Assembly (NCBI GenBank): GCA_023434535.1 | Contig: JAEYSR010000137.1 | Location: 1-22,693, forward strand | Reading direction: 5' to 3' | DNA length: 22,693 nt | Source: Actinomycetes bacterium | GTDB lineage: Bacteria; Actinomycetota; Acidimicrobiia; Acidimicrobiales; Microtrichaceae | Shown: positions 6,945 through 17,113 of the stretch, piece by piece | Layout of the letters: every line of letters starts with the position of its first letter | How positions within the stretch are numbered: position 1 is the stretch's first letter | Translations under genes and position numbers: made by a program | The notes under the pieces: generated by a model | What the model was told of the DNA's origin: nothing | The model's input: only the letters and a program-made list of their open reading frames with translations | The model's database searches: none

Positions 6945-7664
6945 TCAGATGGCCGAGGCCACGGCCGCCGCAGCGGCGACCGGGTCCTCGGCGGCGGTCA
7001 CCGCTCGGCCGATCACGAGGAGGTCGGCGCCGTTCGCCACGGCCTCCTGCGGGGTGGCCGCCCTCGCCTGGTCGTGGCGGGGCGCTCCGGCCAGGCGGAT
7101 GCCGGGGACCACGCGCTTGAGGCGCGGCGCCAGCTCCCGGGCGGTCTGCAGGTCCTCCGCCGCCAGGACCAGGCCGCCGCAGCCGCCCTCCAGCGCCAGA
7201 CGGACCCGGTTCGGGACGATGTGCGGAGGGGCCGAGTCGTCGCTCGTCAGGACGGTCACCGCCAGGGCGGTCGGGGTGGGGAGGCCCGCGTGGTGCGCCC
7301 CGTCGACGAGGCCCTCGACGCCGGCGCGGAGCATGTCCACGCCGCCGGACGCGTGCAGCGTCAGGTACTCCACGCCGAGCGCCCCGAGGACACGACAGGC
7401 CCGGTTGACCTGGGTCGGGATGTCGAACAGCTTCAGGTCGAGGAACACCTGGTAGCCCTGGTCGCGCAGGGCGCCGATCGCGTCGGGCCCGGCGGCGCTG
7501 AACAGCTCCAGCCCGACCTTGGCGACCCCGAACCAGGGGCGCATCGCGGCGCCCAACCGCATCGCCTCCACCAGGTCGTCGACGTCCAGCACCAGCGCCA
7601 GCCGCCGACGGACGTCCTCGGACACGTCGCCGTCCATGAACGCCTCGGTCCCGGCCTCAGCCAT
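6945..7664 (-). CDS. pyrF: Orotidine 5'-phosphate decarboxylase
   Basis: PyrF decarboxylates OMP to UMP, the last step of de novo UMP synthesis. The catalytic tetrad is visible as Lys49 (VAKVGLELF) plus Asp76, Lys78 and Asp81 in FLDLKLFDIP. The phosphate-binding end is VIGRAVTAAEDP near residue 215. At 239 residues it is the short E. coli/Bacillus-like class, not the longer class found in mycobacteria. The ATG at 7664 overlaps the last eight bases of pyrD, and the GGAGGAG ribosome binding site is embedded in the pyrD 3' end, so the two genes are likely translationally coupled. Confidence 0.96.
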   Translation of the reverse strand: MAEAGTEAFMDGDVSEDVRRRLALVLDVDDLVEAMRLGAAMRPWFGVAKVGLELFSAAGPDAIGALRDQGYQVFLDLKLFDIPTQVNRACRVLGALGVEYLTLHASGGVDMLRAGVEGLVDGAHHAGLPTPTALAVTVLTSDDSAPPHIVPNRVRLALEGGCGGLVLAAEDLQTARELAPRLKRVVPGIRLAGAPRHDQARAATPQEAVANGADLLVIGRAVTAAEDPVAAAAAVASAI

Positions 7665-8562
7665 GAGCTCCTCCGATCAGATCCCGCACGCGGGTCACTC
7701 CGGCGCGGGAGCACCATGCTCCCACTCCCTCCAGGACGGTGCCGACCGCACGGGGATCCGCGAACGTCGCGGTCCCCACCTGGACCGCGGACGCACCTGC
7801 GAGCAGGAGCTCCACGGCCGTCGGGCCGTCCACCACGCCGCCGACGCCCACGATCGGGAGCTCCGGCAGAGCGGCATAGCAGTCATAGACCGTCCGCACC
7901 GTGACCGGGTGGATGGCCGGGCCCGACACTCCCCCGCCACCCCCGCCGAGAGCCGGTCGGCGCGTGTCGAGGTCGATGACCATGCCCATGAGCGTGTTGG
8001 CCAGCGTCACGGCCTCGGCGCCCGCGGCCTGCGCCGCGGCGGCGATCTCCACGACCCGGTCGGTGTTGGCGCTGAGCTTGGCCCACATCGGCAGCCCCGC
8101 GGCAGCTGCGACCCTCAGCACCTCGGCGGTCGCAGCGGGGTCGTGGGCGAAGAGGTGGGCCCCGCCGTCGAGGTTCGGGCAGGACAGGTTGACCTCGACG
8201 GCCACCACCCGTGCGTCCACACCGGCGAGCTGCTCCGCTGCCTCGGCGAAGTCGGCCACGTGTCGACCCCAGATGCTGGCGACCACGGTCGCACCCGTCT
8301 CGAGGACCGCCGGCAGCTCGTCGGAGCGCCACGCCGCGACACCCGGACCCTGGAGCCCGACGCTGTTGATCATCCCCGACGGCGTGGGGTGCACCCGTGG
8401 AGCGGGGTTGCCGGGCCACGGCCCCGACCCGAGCGACTTGACCACGACCGCGCCGAGCGAGGAGAGGTCCACGTAGGCCGCCAGCTCGTCGCCGTGGCCC
8501 GCCGTCCCCGACGCGGTCAGGACCGGGGCCCGGAGCCGCACCGAGCCGACGGACGTGGACAT
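7657..8562 (-). CDS. pyrD: Class 1 dihydroorotate dehydrogenase catalytic subunit (PyrD)
   Basis: PyrD oxidises dihydroorotate to orotate using FMN. The catalytic base is a cysteine (Cys128 in VNLSCPN), which marks class 1; class 2 enzymes have serine there. VVKSLG, GNPAPRVHPTPSGMINSVGLQGPG (FMN and substrate loop, cut here to GNPAPR and MINSVGLQGPG) and VGVGGVVDGPTAVELLLAGA match the 1B (PyrDB) type. I favour the ATG at 8562, which gives 301 residues and has CGGAG upstream; a GTG at 8628 next to the carB stop would add 22 basic residues. Class 1B enzymes normally pair with PyrK, an FAD/2Fe-2S subunit, yet no pyrK lies in this window. It is flanked by carB and pyrF. Confidence 0.94.
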   Translation of the reverse strand: MSTSVGSVRLRAPVLTASGTAGHGDELAAYVDLSSLGAVVVKSLGSGPWPGNPAPRVHPTPSGMINSVGLQGPGVAAWRSDELPAVLETGATVVASIWGRHVADFAEAAEQLAGVDARVVAVEVNLSCPNLDGGAHLFAHDPAATAEVLRVAAAAGLPMWAKLSANTDRVVEIAAAAQAAGAEAVTLANTLMGMVIDLDTRRPALGGGGGGVSGPAIHPVTVRTVYDCYAALPELPIVGVGGVVDGPTAVELLLAGASAVQVGTATFADPRAVGTVLEGVGAWCSRAGVTRVRDLIGGAHG

Positions 8563-8629
8563 GTCGACGTCTCCGGACGCGGACGCGACCTCCTGTCGTC
8601 GCCGTCGGATCCAGAGACCGAGACCCACC

Positions 8630-12010
<3,381 letters not shown>

Positions 12011-12066
12011 CAGTGGTTCCTCGCTCGGGGGTGGTGGGGTGTGTTCGCTCTCGCCGCGTCCGCGCT

Positions 12067-12106
12067 GTTCCCGTGGGGCGACCCGATCGGGTCACCTGAC
12101 GGGAAC
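12067..12106. promoter_or_regulatory. 40-bp dyad (hairpin or operator) upstream of carB
   Basis: GTTCCCGT (12067-12074) and ACGGGAAC (12099-12106) are perfect inverted arms that share one centre with a 14-bp palindrome, GACCCGATCGGGTC (12080-12093). Transcribed on the minus strand this folds as 8 bp, a 2x2 internal loop, 8 bp with one wobble, and a GAUC tetraloop. It ends 56 bases before the carB ATG and about 50 bases before the divergent gene. No T-run follows on either side, so it is not an intrinsic terminator. An operator shared by the divergent genes or a carB leader structure are both possible. Confidence 0.55.
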
Positions 12107-12157
12107 GAAGTGGGCGGGGTGACCGGTCGGACCGGCCGGGTGTGCGACGCTGGTGCG

Positions 12158-12658
12158 GTGAAGTTCGGATTCGAGCAACGATGGACCGCACCGGTCGACG
12201 ACATCATGTCCACGTACCTGGATCCGGCCTTCTGGACCGGCATCGAGGGGTTCTCAAACATGGCGCCCCCCGAGCTCCTCGGCATCGACCGCGACGACTC
12301 CGCCGGCACCGCGCTGGTCCGGATCAAGTACAAGGTCGACGCCAAGCTGCCGTCGCAGGCCGCCCGCTTCATCGACCCGAACGACGTCGCCTGGGTCCAG
12401 GAGACGACCTGGGACCTGAACGAGCTGACCGCCGTGGTGCGGTTCCTCCCGGTGCAGGCCGCCGGGCTCATCCGGGCCGAGGCGACCATCGCCGTCACCT
12501 CCGAGGGCGACGACACCGTCCGGGAGCTGCGGGGCGAGTTCAAGGTCAAGATCCCGCTGGTCGGCTCCAAGGTCGAGAAGGCGGTCGTCGGCGACATCGG
12601 CACCAACCTCGAGGAGGAGGCCGACCTCGTCGCCGCGCACCTGGGCCTGCCCGACTGA
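12158..12658 (+). CDS. SRPBCC-fold protein, DUF2505-like
   Basis: The 166-residue product starts VKFGFEQRWTAPVDDIMSTYLDP and ends with GSKVEKAVVGDIGTNLEEEADLVAAHL (quoted in part). This is the pattern of actinobacterial DUF2505 proteins of the SRPBCC/START superfamily: an N-terminal beta strand, a helix after PVDDI, a long antiparallel sheet and a C-terminal helix that closes a hydrophobic cavity. Such proteins bind small hydrophobic ligands; no ligand or enzymatic activity is known for this family, and none can be inferred here. The GTG at 12158 is the first in-frame start matching the conserved N-terminus; no clear ribosome binding site is present. It lies antisense to, and splits, the carA-carB pair. 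Confidence 0.8.
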   Translation: MKFGFEQRWTAPVDDIMSTYLDPAFWTGIEGFSNMAPPELLGIDRDDSAGTALVRIKYKVDAKLPSQAARFIDPNDVAWVQETTWDLNELTAVVRFLPVQAAGLIRAEATIAVTSEGDDTVRELRGEFKVKIPLVGSKVEKAVVGDIGTNLEEEADLVAAHLGLPD

Positions 12659-12671
12659 GCCGACGCGTCCG

Positions 12672-12690
12672 GCACCGTCACGAGCGGTGC
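12672..12690. terminator. Hairpin at the convergent end of carA and the DUF2505-like gene
   Basis: GCACCG (12672-12677) and CGGTGC (12685-12690) form a 6-bp stem with a 7-base loop. It overlaps the last codons and stop of carA and lies 13 bases after the stop of the plus-strand gene. The location suits a bidirectional terminator, but there is no T-run. Confidence 0.3.
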
Positions 12691-13781
12691 TCGTCGATCA
12701 GGTCGGCGAACCGGTCGAACAGGTAGCTGCTGTCGTGCGGGCCGGGACCGGCCTCGGGGTGGTACTGGATCCCGAACGCAGGGACGTCGAGGCAGCGGAA
12801 GCCCTCGAGCGTGCCGTCATTGAGGTTCACGTGGGTGACCTCGACGCGGTCGAGCGACTCGGGGTCGACCACGTAGTTGTGGTTCTGGCTCGTGATCTCG
12901 ACCTTGCCGGTGGCCAGGTCCCGCACCGGGTGGTTGCCGCCGTGGTGCCCGAACGGCAGCTTGGTCGTGGACCCGCCCAGGGCGGTCCCGAGCATCTGGT
13001 GGCCCATGCAGATCCCGAAGATCGGGACCTTGCCGAGCAGCGACCGGACGGTCTCCGGCACCGCCGCCACCGCGGCCGGGTCCCCGGGACCGTTGGAGAG
13101 GAACACGCCGTCGGGCGACATCCCGAGGATGTCGTCGGCCGAGGTCCCCGCCGGCACCACGTCGACCGTGCCGATCCGGGACAGGTGACGGACGATCGTC
13201 GTCTTGATGCCGAGATCGATCGCCACGATGCGCCGGTCGCTCCGGAGCGACTCGTCGCCGACCGACTCGTAGGTGCGCCGGCCGTCGCCGGTGACCGTCG
13301 CGACCAGGTCGATCCCGTCGGTGCTGACGGCCTCCGCCGCCGCGGCGCGCAGCGTCGCCTCGTCCGCGGTGCCGAACACGCCGGGGAGGGCGCCGTGGTC
13401 GCGGAGGTGCCGGGTCAGGCGCCTCGTGTCGACCCCTGCGATCCCCGCCACTCCGAACTCGCGGAGGTACGCCTCGAGGCCGCCCTCGGCCCGGTGGTTG
13501 CTGTGACGCCGGGCCAGGTCCCGCACCACGACGCCCGAGCAGCGCGGGCGCAGCGACTCGTTGTCGAGGGGGTTCACCCCGTAGTTGCCGATGTGCGGAT
13601 AGGTGAAGGTGATCACCTGACCGGCGTAGGACGGATCGGAGATCACCTCCTGGTAGCCCGACAGGACGGTGTTGAAGACGAACTCGCCCGCCGTCAGACC
13701 GCTCTCGGGACGGGCTCCGATCGCCTCGCCCTCGAACAGCGTTCCGTCCGCCAGCACGATGGCCGCCTCGTCGATGCTCAT
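12678..13781 (-). CDS. carA: Carbamoyl-phosphate synthase small (glutaminase) subunit
   Basis: CarA hydrolyses glutamine and passes ammonia to CarB. From the ATG at 13781 the protein has 367 residues. The N-terminal CPSase domain contains EFVFNTVLSGYQEV (33-46) and DPSYAGQVITFTYPHIGNYG (49-68). The class I glutamine amidotransferase domain has the nucleophile Cys258 in FGICMGHQ and the His341/Glu343 pair in YHPEAGPG. The start follows an AGGAGA ribosome binding site. A longer GTG form (13829) adds 16 residues but reads through duplicated junction sequence and is less likely. It follows pyrC in the pyrR-pyrB-pyrC-carA run, and it converges on the DUF2505-like gene. Confidence 0.96.
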   Translation of the reverse strand: MSIDEAAIVLADGTLFEGEAIGARPESGLTAGEFVFNTVLSGYQEVISDPSYAGQVITFTYPHIGNYGVNPLDNESLRPRCSGVVVRDLARRHSNHRAEGGLEAYLREFGVAGIAGVDTRRLTRHLRDHGALPGVFGTADEATLRAAAAEAVSTDGIDLVATVTGDGRRTYESVGDESLRSDRRIVAIDLGIKTTIVRHLSRIGTVDVVPAGTSADDILGMSPDGVFLSNGPGDPAAVAAVPETVRSLLGKVPIFGICMGHQMLGTALGGSTTKLPFGHHGGNHPVRDLATGKVEITSQNHNYVVDPESLDRVEVTHVNLNDGTLEGFRCLDVPAFGIQYHPEAGPGPHDSSYLFDRFADLIDEHRS

Positions 13782-13855
13782 CGCTGCACGTCTCCTCTGC
13801 TCGTCCACCGCCACACCGACGAACCGCACCTGCCGCTCATCGCTGCACGTCTCCT
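13776..13855 (-). repeat. Duplicated ribosome-binding-site/start cassette at the pyrC-carA junction
   Basis: A 21-base word that runs from AGGAGACGTG to GCGATGAGC occurs exactly at 13835-13855 and again at 13776-13796 on the minus strand, 59 bases apart. The first copy covers the pyrC C-terminus, its TGA and an overlapping ATG; the second provides the carA ribosome binding site and ATG. The first ATG opens a 20-codon frame that ends at the second copy in GDVQR-stop, the same last residues as PyrC. Confidence 0.85.
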
Positions 13856-15240
13856 TCGATCACGACCGCTTCTCCTCTGCACACCGTGTGGCGGACCTTC
13901 CCGCGCACCGACAGACCGGCGTAGGGCACGTTGCGGCTGCGCGACGCCCCGCCCGACGCGTCGATCGTCCAGCGGTGGGCCGGGTCGATCACCGCCAGGT
14001 TGGCGGCGGCTCCGGCGGCGATGCCCTGGCCGTGGTCGGCCATGCCGGCGATCGCGGCCGGCTGCCACGAGAGCCGGGCGATCACGTCCGCGTCGGTGAG
14101 CCGGCGGCCCTCGTAGCGGCCCGCCGCGCCGGCCACGCCGGTCCAGGTCTCCACGTCGGGACCCTGCGGCACACCCTCGCCGTCGGGACCGGCCGACTGG
14201 CCGTCGACCAGGCGGGTGAGCGCCAGCGCCAGCGCGTACTCCAGCCCGAGCATCCCTGGAGGAGCCTGGTCGAACGGCCGCTCCTTCTCCTCGGACGGGT
14301 GCGGGGCGTGGTCGGTGGCGATGGCGTCGATCGTCCCGTCCGCGAGGCCGGCCGCCACGGCCTCCACGTCACCCGCTCCCCGGAGCGGGGGGTGCACCTT
14401 GAACGTGGCGTCGTAGCCGGCGCAGCAGGCGTCGGTCAGGGTGAAGTGGTGCGGCGCAGCCTCTGCGGTGACGGGCAGCCCGGCCGCCTTGGCCGCCGCG
14501 ACCATGGCGACCGACCCGGCCGTCGACAGGTGCAGGAAGTGGACCTTCGCCCCGGTCAGCCGGGCCAGGGCGATGTCGCGCATCACCATCAGCTCCTCCG
14601 CCTCCGCCGGCTGACCCGGCAGGCCGAGGCGGGCGGACCACTCGCCCTCGTGCATGCAGGTGCCCTCGCTCAGCGCGGTGACCTCGCAGTGCTGGGCGAG
14701 CGTCACGCCCAGCCCCGAGGCGTACTCGAGAGCCCGCCGCATCAGACGATCGTCCTGGACCCCGGTTCCGTCGTCGGTGAAGAGCTTGACGCCGAGCGCC
14801 GCCATCTCGGCCATGGGTGCGAGCTGCTCCCCGGCCCGGTCGACCGTGATGGCCCCCGAGGCGTGGACGTCGCACACGCTGGTCCGGCCGAGCTCCAGGA
14901 CCTCCCGGACGACCGCCGCGCAGTCCATCGACGGCGACGTGTTGGGCATCGCCAGCACCGCGGTGTAGCCGCCCAGGGCCGCGGCCCGGGCGCCGGACTC
15001 GACGGTCTCCGCCTCCTCCTTGCCGGGCTCGCGCAGGTGGGTGTGCAGGTCCACCAGGCCGGGCGTGACCAGGCAGCCCGAGGCGTCGAGCACCGTGGGG
15101 GCGTCGAGGTCGTCGCCGACCGCCGCGATCCGGCCCTCGGACACGACGACGTCGGCCCGCCGCTCCCCTGACGCGTCGAGGACGCGACCGCCCTTGATCA
15201 CGAGGTCGCCGGAGGCGGTCTGGTCGGAACCGGTGGTCAC
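13837..15240 (-). CDS. pyrC: Dihydroorotase
   Basis: PyrC cyclises carbamoyl aspartate to dihydroorotate. From the GTG at 15240, which overlaps the pyrB stop as GTGA, the protein has 467 residues, some 35-40 longer than the usual 430. Metal ligands typical of the amidohydrolase superfamily are visible: HTH at 66-68 (VDLHTHLREPG), Asp156/157 in LFTDDG, His184 (AQHCE), His237 (FLHLST) and catalytic Asp310 in ATDHAPH. It lacks an obvious carboxylated lysine at the 156 region, as expected for type I enzymes related to Bacillus and Aquifex PyrC. In some of those organisms PyrC and PyrB form a complex, and here the two genes overlap. Confidence 0.95.
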   Translation of the reverse strand: MTTGSDQTASGDLVIKGGRVLDASGERRADVVVSEGRIAAVGDDLDAPTVLDASGCLVTPGLVDLHTHLREPGKEEAETVESGARAAALGGYTAVLAMPNTSPSMDCAAVVREVLELGRTSVCDVHASGAITVDRAGEQLAPMAEMAALGVKLFTDDGTGVQDDRLMRRALEYASGLGVTLAQHCEVTALSEGTCMHEGEWSARLGLPGQPAEAEELMVMRDIALARLTGAKVHFLHLSTAGSVAMVAAAKAAGLPVTAEAAPHHFTLTDACCAGYDATFKVHPPLRGAGDVEAVAAGLADGTIDAIATDHAPHPSEEKERPFDQAPPGMLGLEYALALALTRLVDGQSAGPDGEGVPQGPDVETWTGVAGAAGRYEGRRLTDADVIARLSWQPAAIAGMADHGQGIAAGAAANLAVIDPAHRWTIDASGGASRSRNVPYAGLSVRGKVRHTVCRGEAVVIEGDVQR

Positions 15241-16277
15241 TGGGGCGCTCCGGAGGTCGTGGTGGGTGTCGTCGAGGTCTCGGCGTCGGGGTCGGCGACG
15301 TCGGCCGGGGTGAGCTGGGCCGGGGCGAGCTCGGCCGCCGGGGCGGCGAGCGGAGGCAGCGCCGCACGGCCCGGACCGAGCAGCAGGAACAGCACCGCCA
15401 TGCGCACCGCGACGCCGTTGGCGACCTGCTCGGTGATCACGGCACCGGGCCGGTCGGCCACCTCCGACGCGATCTCCACGCCCCGGTTCATCGGACCGGG
15501 ATGCATGATCAGCGCCCCGTCGGGCAGGCGATCGGCCCGCTCGGAGGTGAGTCCGAAGCACGCGGTGTACTCCCGCAGCGTCGGCACCAGCGCCTCGGTC
15601 ATCCGCTCCCGCTGCATCCGGAGGAGGTAGCAGACGTCGAGCGACGGCAGGACCCGGTCGAAGTCGTGGGACACCTCGACGTCCCACGGGGCGGTCGTGG
15701 CGGGCAGCAGGGTCGGAGGAGCGACGAGCGTGACCTCCGCACCGAGCTTGGTGAAGGCCTCGATGTCGGACCGGGCGACCCGGGAGTGCTTGATGTCGCC
15801 GACGATCCCGATGTGCATGCCGTCCAGACGACCCCGGTGGCGACGGATCGTGTAGCTGTCGAGCAGCGCCTGGGTCGGGTGCTGGTGCCATCCGTCTCCG
15901 GCGTTGACCACGACCGCGTCGGTCCAGGCCGCGATCTGGGCCGGGACACCGGAGCTGCGGTGCCGGACCACGACGGCGTCGATGCCCATGGCCTCGATCG
16001 TCTCGATCGTGTCGCGCACCGACTCGCCCTTGTTCACCGACGACGACGACACGGCGAAGCTCATCGTGTCGGCCGACAGCCGCTTGGCGGCCGTGTCGAA
16101 GCTCAGCCGGGTCCGGGTCGAGTCCTCGTAGAAGAGCGACACCACGGTCCGACCCCTCAGCGCCGGCACCTTGGGGATGGCGCGCGAGCTGACCTCGACC
16201 ATCGAGTCGGTGACGTCGAGGATCTCCTCGATGTCGGCACGGGTCAGGTCGTCGATCGAGAGCAGGTGACCGTCCAT
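15237..16277 (-). CDS. pyrB: Aspartate carbamoyltransferase catalytic subunit
   Basis: PyrB joins carbamoyl phosphate to aspartate. The carbamoyl-phosphate loop SLFYEDSTRTRLSF (47-60) has the S-T-R-T signature; Lys83 lies in VNKGESVRDT; HPTQALLD and GDIKHSRVARS follow, and MHPGPMNRGVEI is near 270. The enzyme core ends near residue 301 (RMAVLFLLLG). Some 45 extra Ala/Pro/Thr-rich residues follow, ending TSTTPTTTSGAPQ, which are not part of the ATCase fold that I know. The ATG at 16277 is seven bases after the pyrR stop; the ribosome binding site is weak, so coupling to pyrR is likely. There is no pyrI regulatory subunit. Confidence 0.95.
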   Translation of the reverse strand: MDGHLLSIDDLTRADIEEILDVTDSMVEVSSRAIPKVPALRGRTVVSLFYEDSTRTRLSFDTAAKRLSADTMSFAVSSSSVNKGESVRDTIETIEAMGIDAVVVRHRSSGVPAQIAAWTDAVVVNAGDGWHQHPTQALLDSYTIRRHRGRLDGMHIGIVGDIKHSRVARSDIEAFTKLGAEVTLVAPPTLLPATTAPWDVEVSHDFDRVLPSLDVCYLLRMQRERMTEALVPTLREYTACFGLTSERADRLPDGALIMHPGPMNRGVEIASEVADRPGAVITEQVANGVAVRMAVLFLLLGPGRAALPPLAAPAAELAPAQLTPADVADPDAETSTTPTTTSGAPQ

Positions 16278-16284
16278 CTCGACG

Positions 16285-16872
16285 TCAGCCGTGCTTCTGG
16301 ATCTCGCCGAGCTCGACGCCGGCCATCGTCACGTCCACCAGCTCGTCGCGGCGGGTGGGGATGTTCTTGCCGACGTAGTCGGGGCGGATGGGCAGCTCCC
16401 GGTGGCCCCGGTCGATCATCACCGCCAGCTGCACCGCCCGGGGGCGACCGTAGGTGTTCATCGCCTCGAGCGCGGCGCGGATCGTCCGTCCGGTGAACAG
16501 CACGTCGTCCACCAGGATCACCGTGCGCCCGTCGAGGTCGACCGGGATCTCGGTGACCTCCTCCGGCAGGACGGGACGGATACCGATGTCGTCGCGGTGC
16601 AGCGCCACGTCGAGCAGACCGACCGGCACCGGCGGATCCTCGGGGCCGAGCTCCTCGATCTCCCCCAGCGCCGTGGCGAGCGCTTGGGCGAGGTCCACTC
16701 CCCCGGTCTGGAGTCCGACGACCACCAGGTCGTCCAGGCCGTGGTTCCGCTCGAGGATCTCGTGGGCCATGCGGCGGACCGCCCGATGGATCCCCTCGGC
16801 GTCCATCACCCGGGTCCGGGCAACGAAAACGCCCCCGTAGGGGCGCGTCAGGCGTCGCTCGCGTTCTGCCAC
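16285..16872 (-). CDS. pyrR: PyrR, bifunctional pyr RNA-binding regulator / uracil phosphoribosyltransferase
   Basis: PyrR senses UMP/UTP against PRPP and binds a hairpin in pyr mRNA. The 195-residue protein carries the PRPP loop VILVDDVLFTGRT (118-130), the QTGGVDLA segment, and the YVGKNIPT and VDVTM motifs in the C-terminal half, all typical of PyrR. The GTG at 16872 is fixed by an AAGGA ribosome binding site eight bases upstream and by homology from residue 5. A perfect PyrR-binding consensus lies in its own leader at 16897-16910, so autoregulation of the pyrR-pyrB-pyrC-carA run is expected, probably at translation, as reported for Mycobacterium smegmatis. Confidence 0.96.
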   Translation of the reverse strand: MAERERRLTRPYGGVFVARTRVMDAEGIHRAVRRMAHEILERNHGLDDLVVVGLQTGGVDLAQALATALGEIEELGPEDPPVPVGLLDVALHRDDIGIRPVLPEEVTEIPVDLDGRTVILVDDVLFTGRTIRAALEAMNTYGRPRAVQLAVMIDRGHRELPIRPDYVGKNIPTRRDELVDVTMAGVELGEIQKHG

Positions 16873-16889
16873 CGGCAGTTCCTTCCTGT

Positions 16890-16920
16890 CCGTAGGAGCC
16901 TCACAGGACTCCCTTCACGG
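16890..16920 (-). promoter_or_regulatory. PyrR-binding RNA hairpin in the pyrR leader
   Basis: The minus strand reads AGTCCTGTGAGGCT at 16910-16897, an exact match to the PyrR-binding consensus ARUCCNGNGAGGYU. It folds as expected: a lower stem CCGU/ACGG (16920-16917 with 16893-16890), a GAA bulge on the 5' side, an upper stem GGGAG/CUCCU with one wobble, and a loop with UCCUGUGAGG. The hairpin ends three bases before the ribosome binding site of pyrR. Bound PyrR would therefore be placed to block ribosome access. No terminator follows, so control at translation is more likely than attenuation. Confidence 0.88.
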
Positions 16921-16930
16921 TCAGGAGCGC

Positions 16931-16939
16931 ACCGTAGCA
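16931..16939 (-). promoter_or_regulatory. Extended -10 promoter of the pyrR operon
   Basis: The minus strand reads TGCTACGGT, an extended -10 (TGn-TAnnnT). Transcription would begin around 16921-16924, so the leader would consist almost only of the PyrR-binding hairpin and the ribosome binding site. No good -35 is visible at 17 bases (AACTGG), which fits an extended -10 promoter. nusB read-through could also contribute. Confidence 0.55.
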
Positions 16940-16956
16940 CGCCCTGCACCCAGCCA

Positions 16957-17085
16957 GTTCCGCGAACTCGGGGGAATCCGACCAGCGACACGACGAGAAC
17001 CCCCAACATCAGGCGGAAGGTGCCAACGCTCCGCGAACTCGGGGGAATCCGACCAGCCACACGACGAGAACCCCCGACATCGGGC
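16957..17085. repeat. Tandem 58-bp repeat between nusB and the pyrR promoter
   Basis: Two direct copies lie at 16957-17014 and 17028-17085, with a period of 71 bases and four mismatches in 58. On the minus strand each copy has GGGGGTT and ATTCCCCC arms about 25 bases apart, forming a 7-bp stem. In the copy nearer pyrR the C-G pair of this stem becomes U-G, which keeps pairing in minus-strand RNA. The inner copy abuts the promoter region of pyrR. No further copy is seen in the window. Confidence 0.9.
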
Positions 17086-17113
17086 CGGCGCGGGGTGCGG
17101 GCGGCAGCGCGTC

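Noticed and set aside
12011..12157. Possible second PyrR box before carB
   Set aside because: No ARUCCNGNGAGGYU-like sequence is present on either strand; only the concentric dyad is found.
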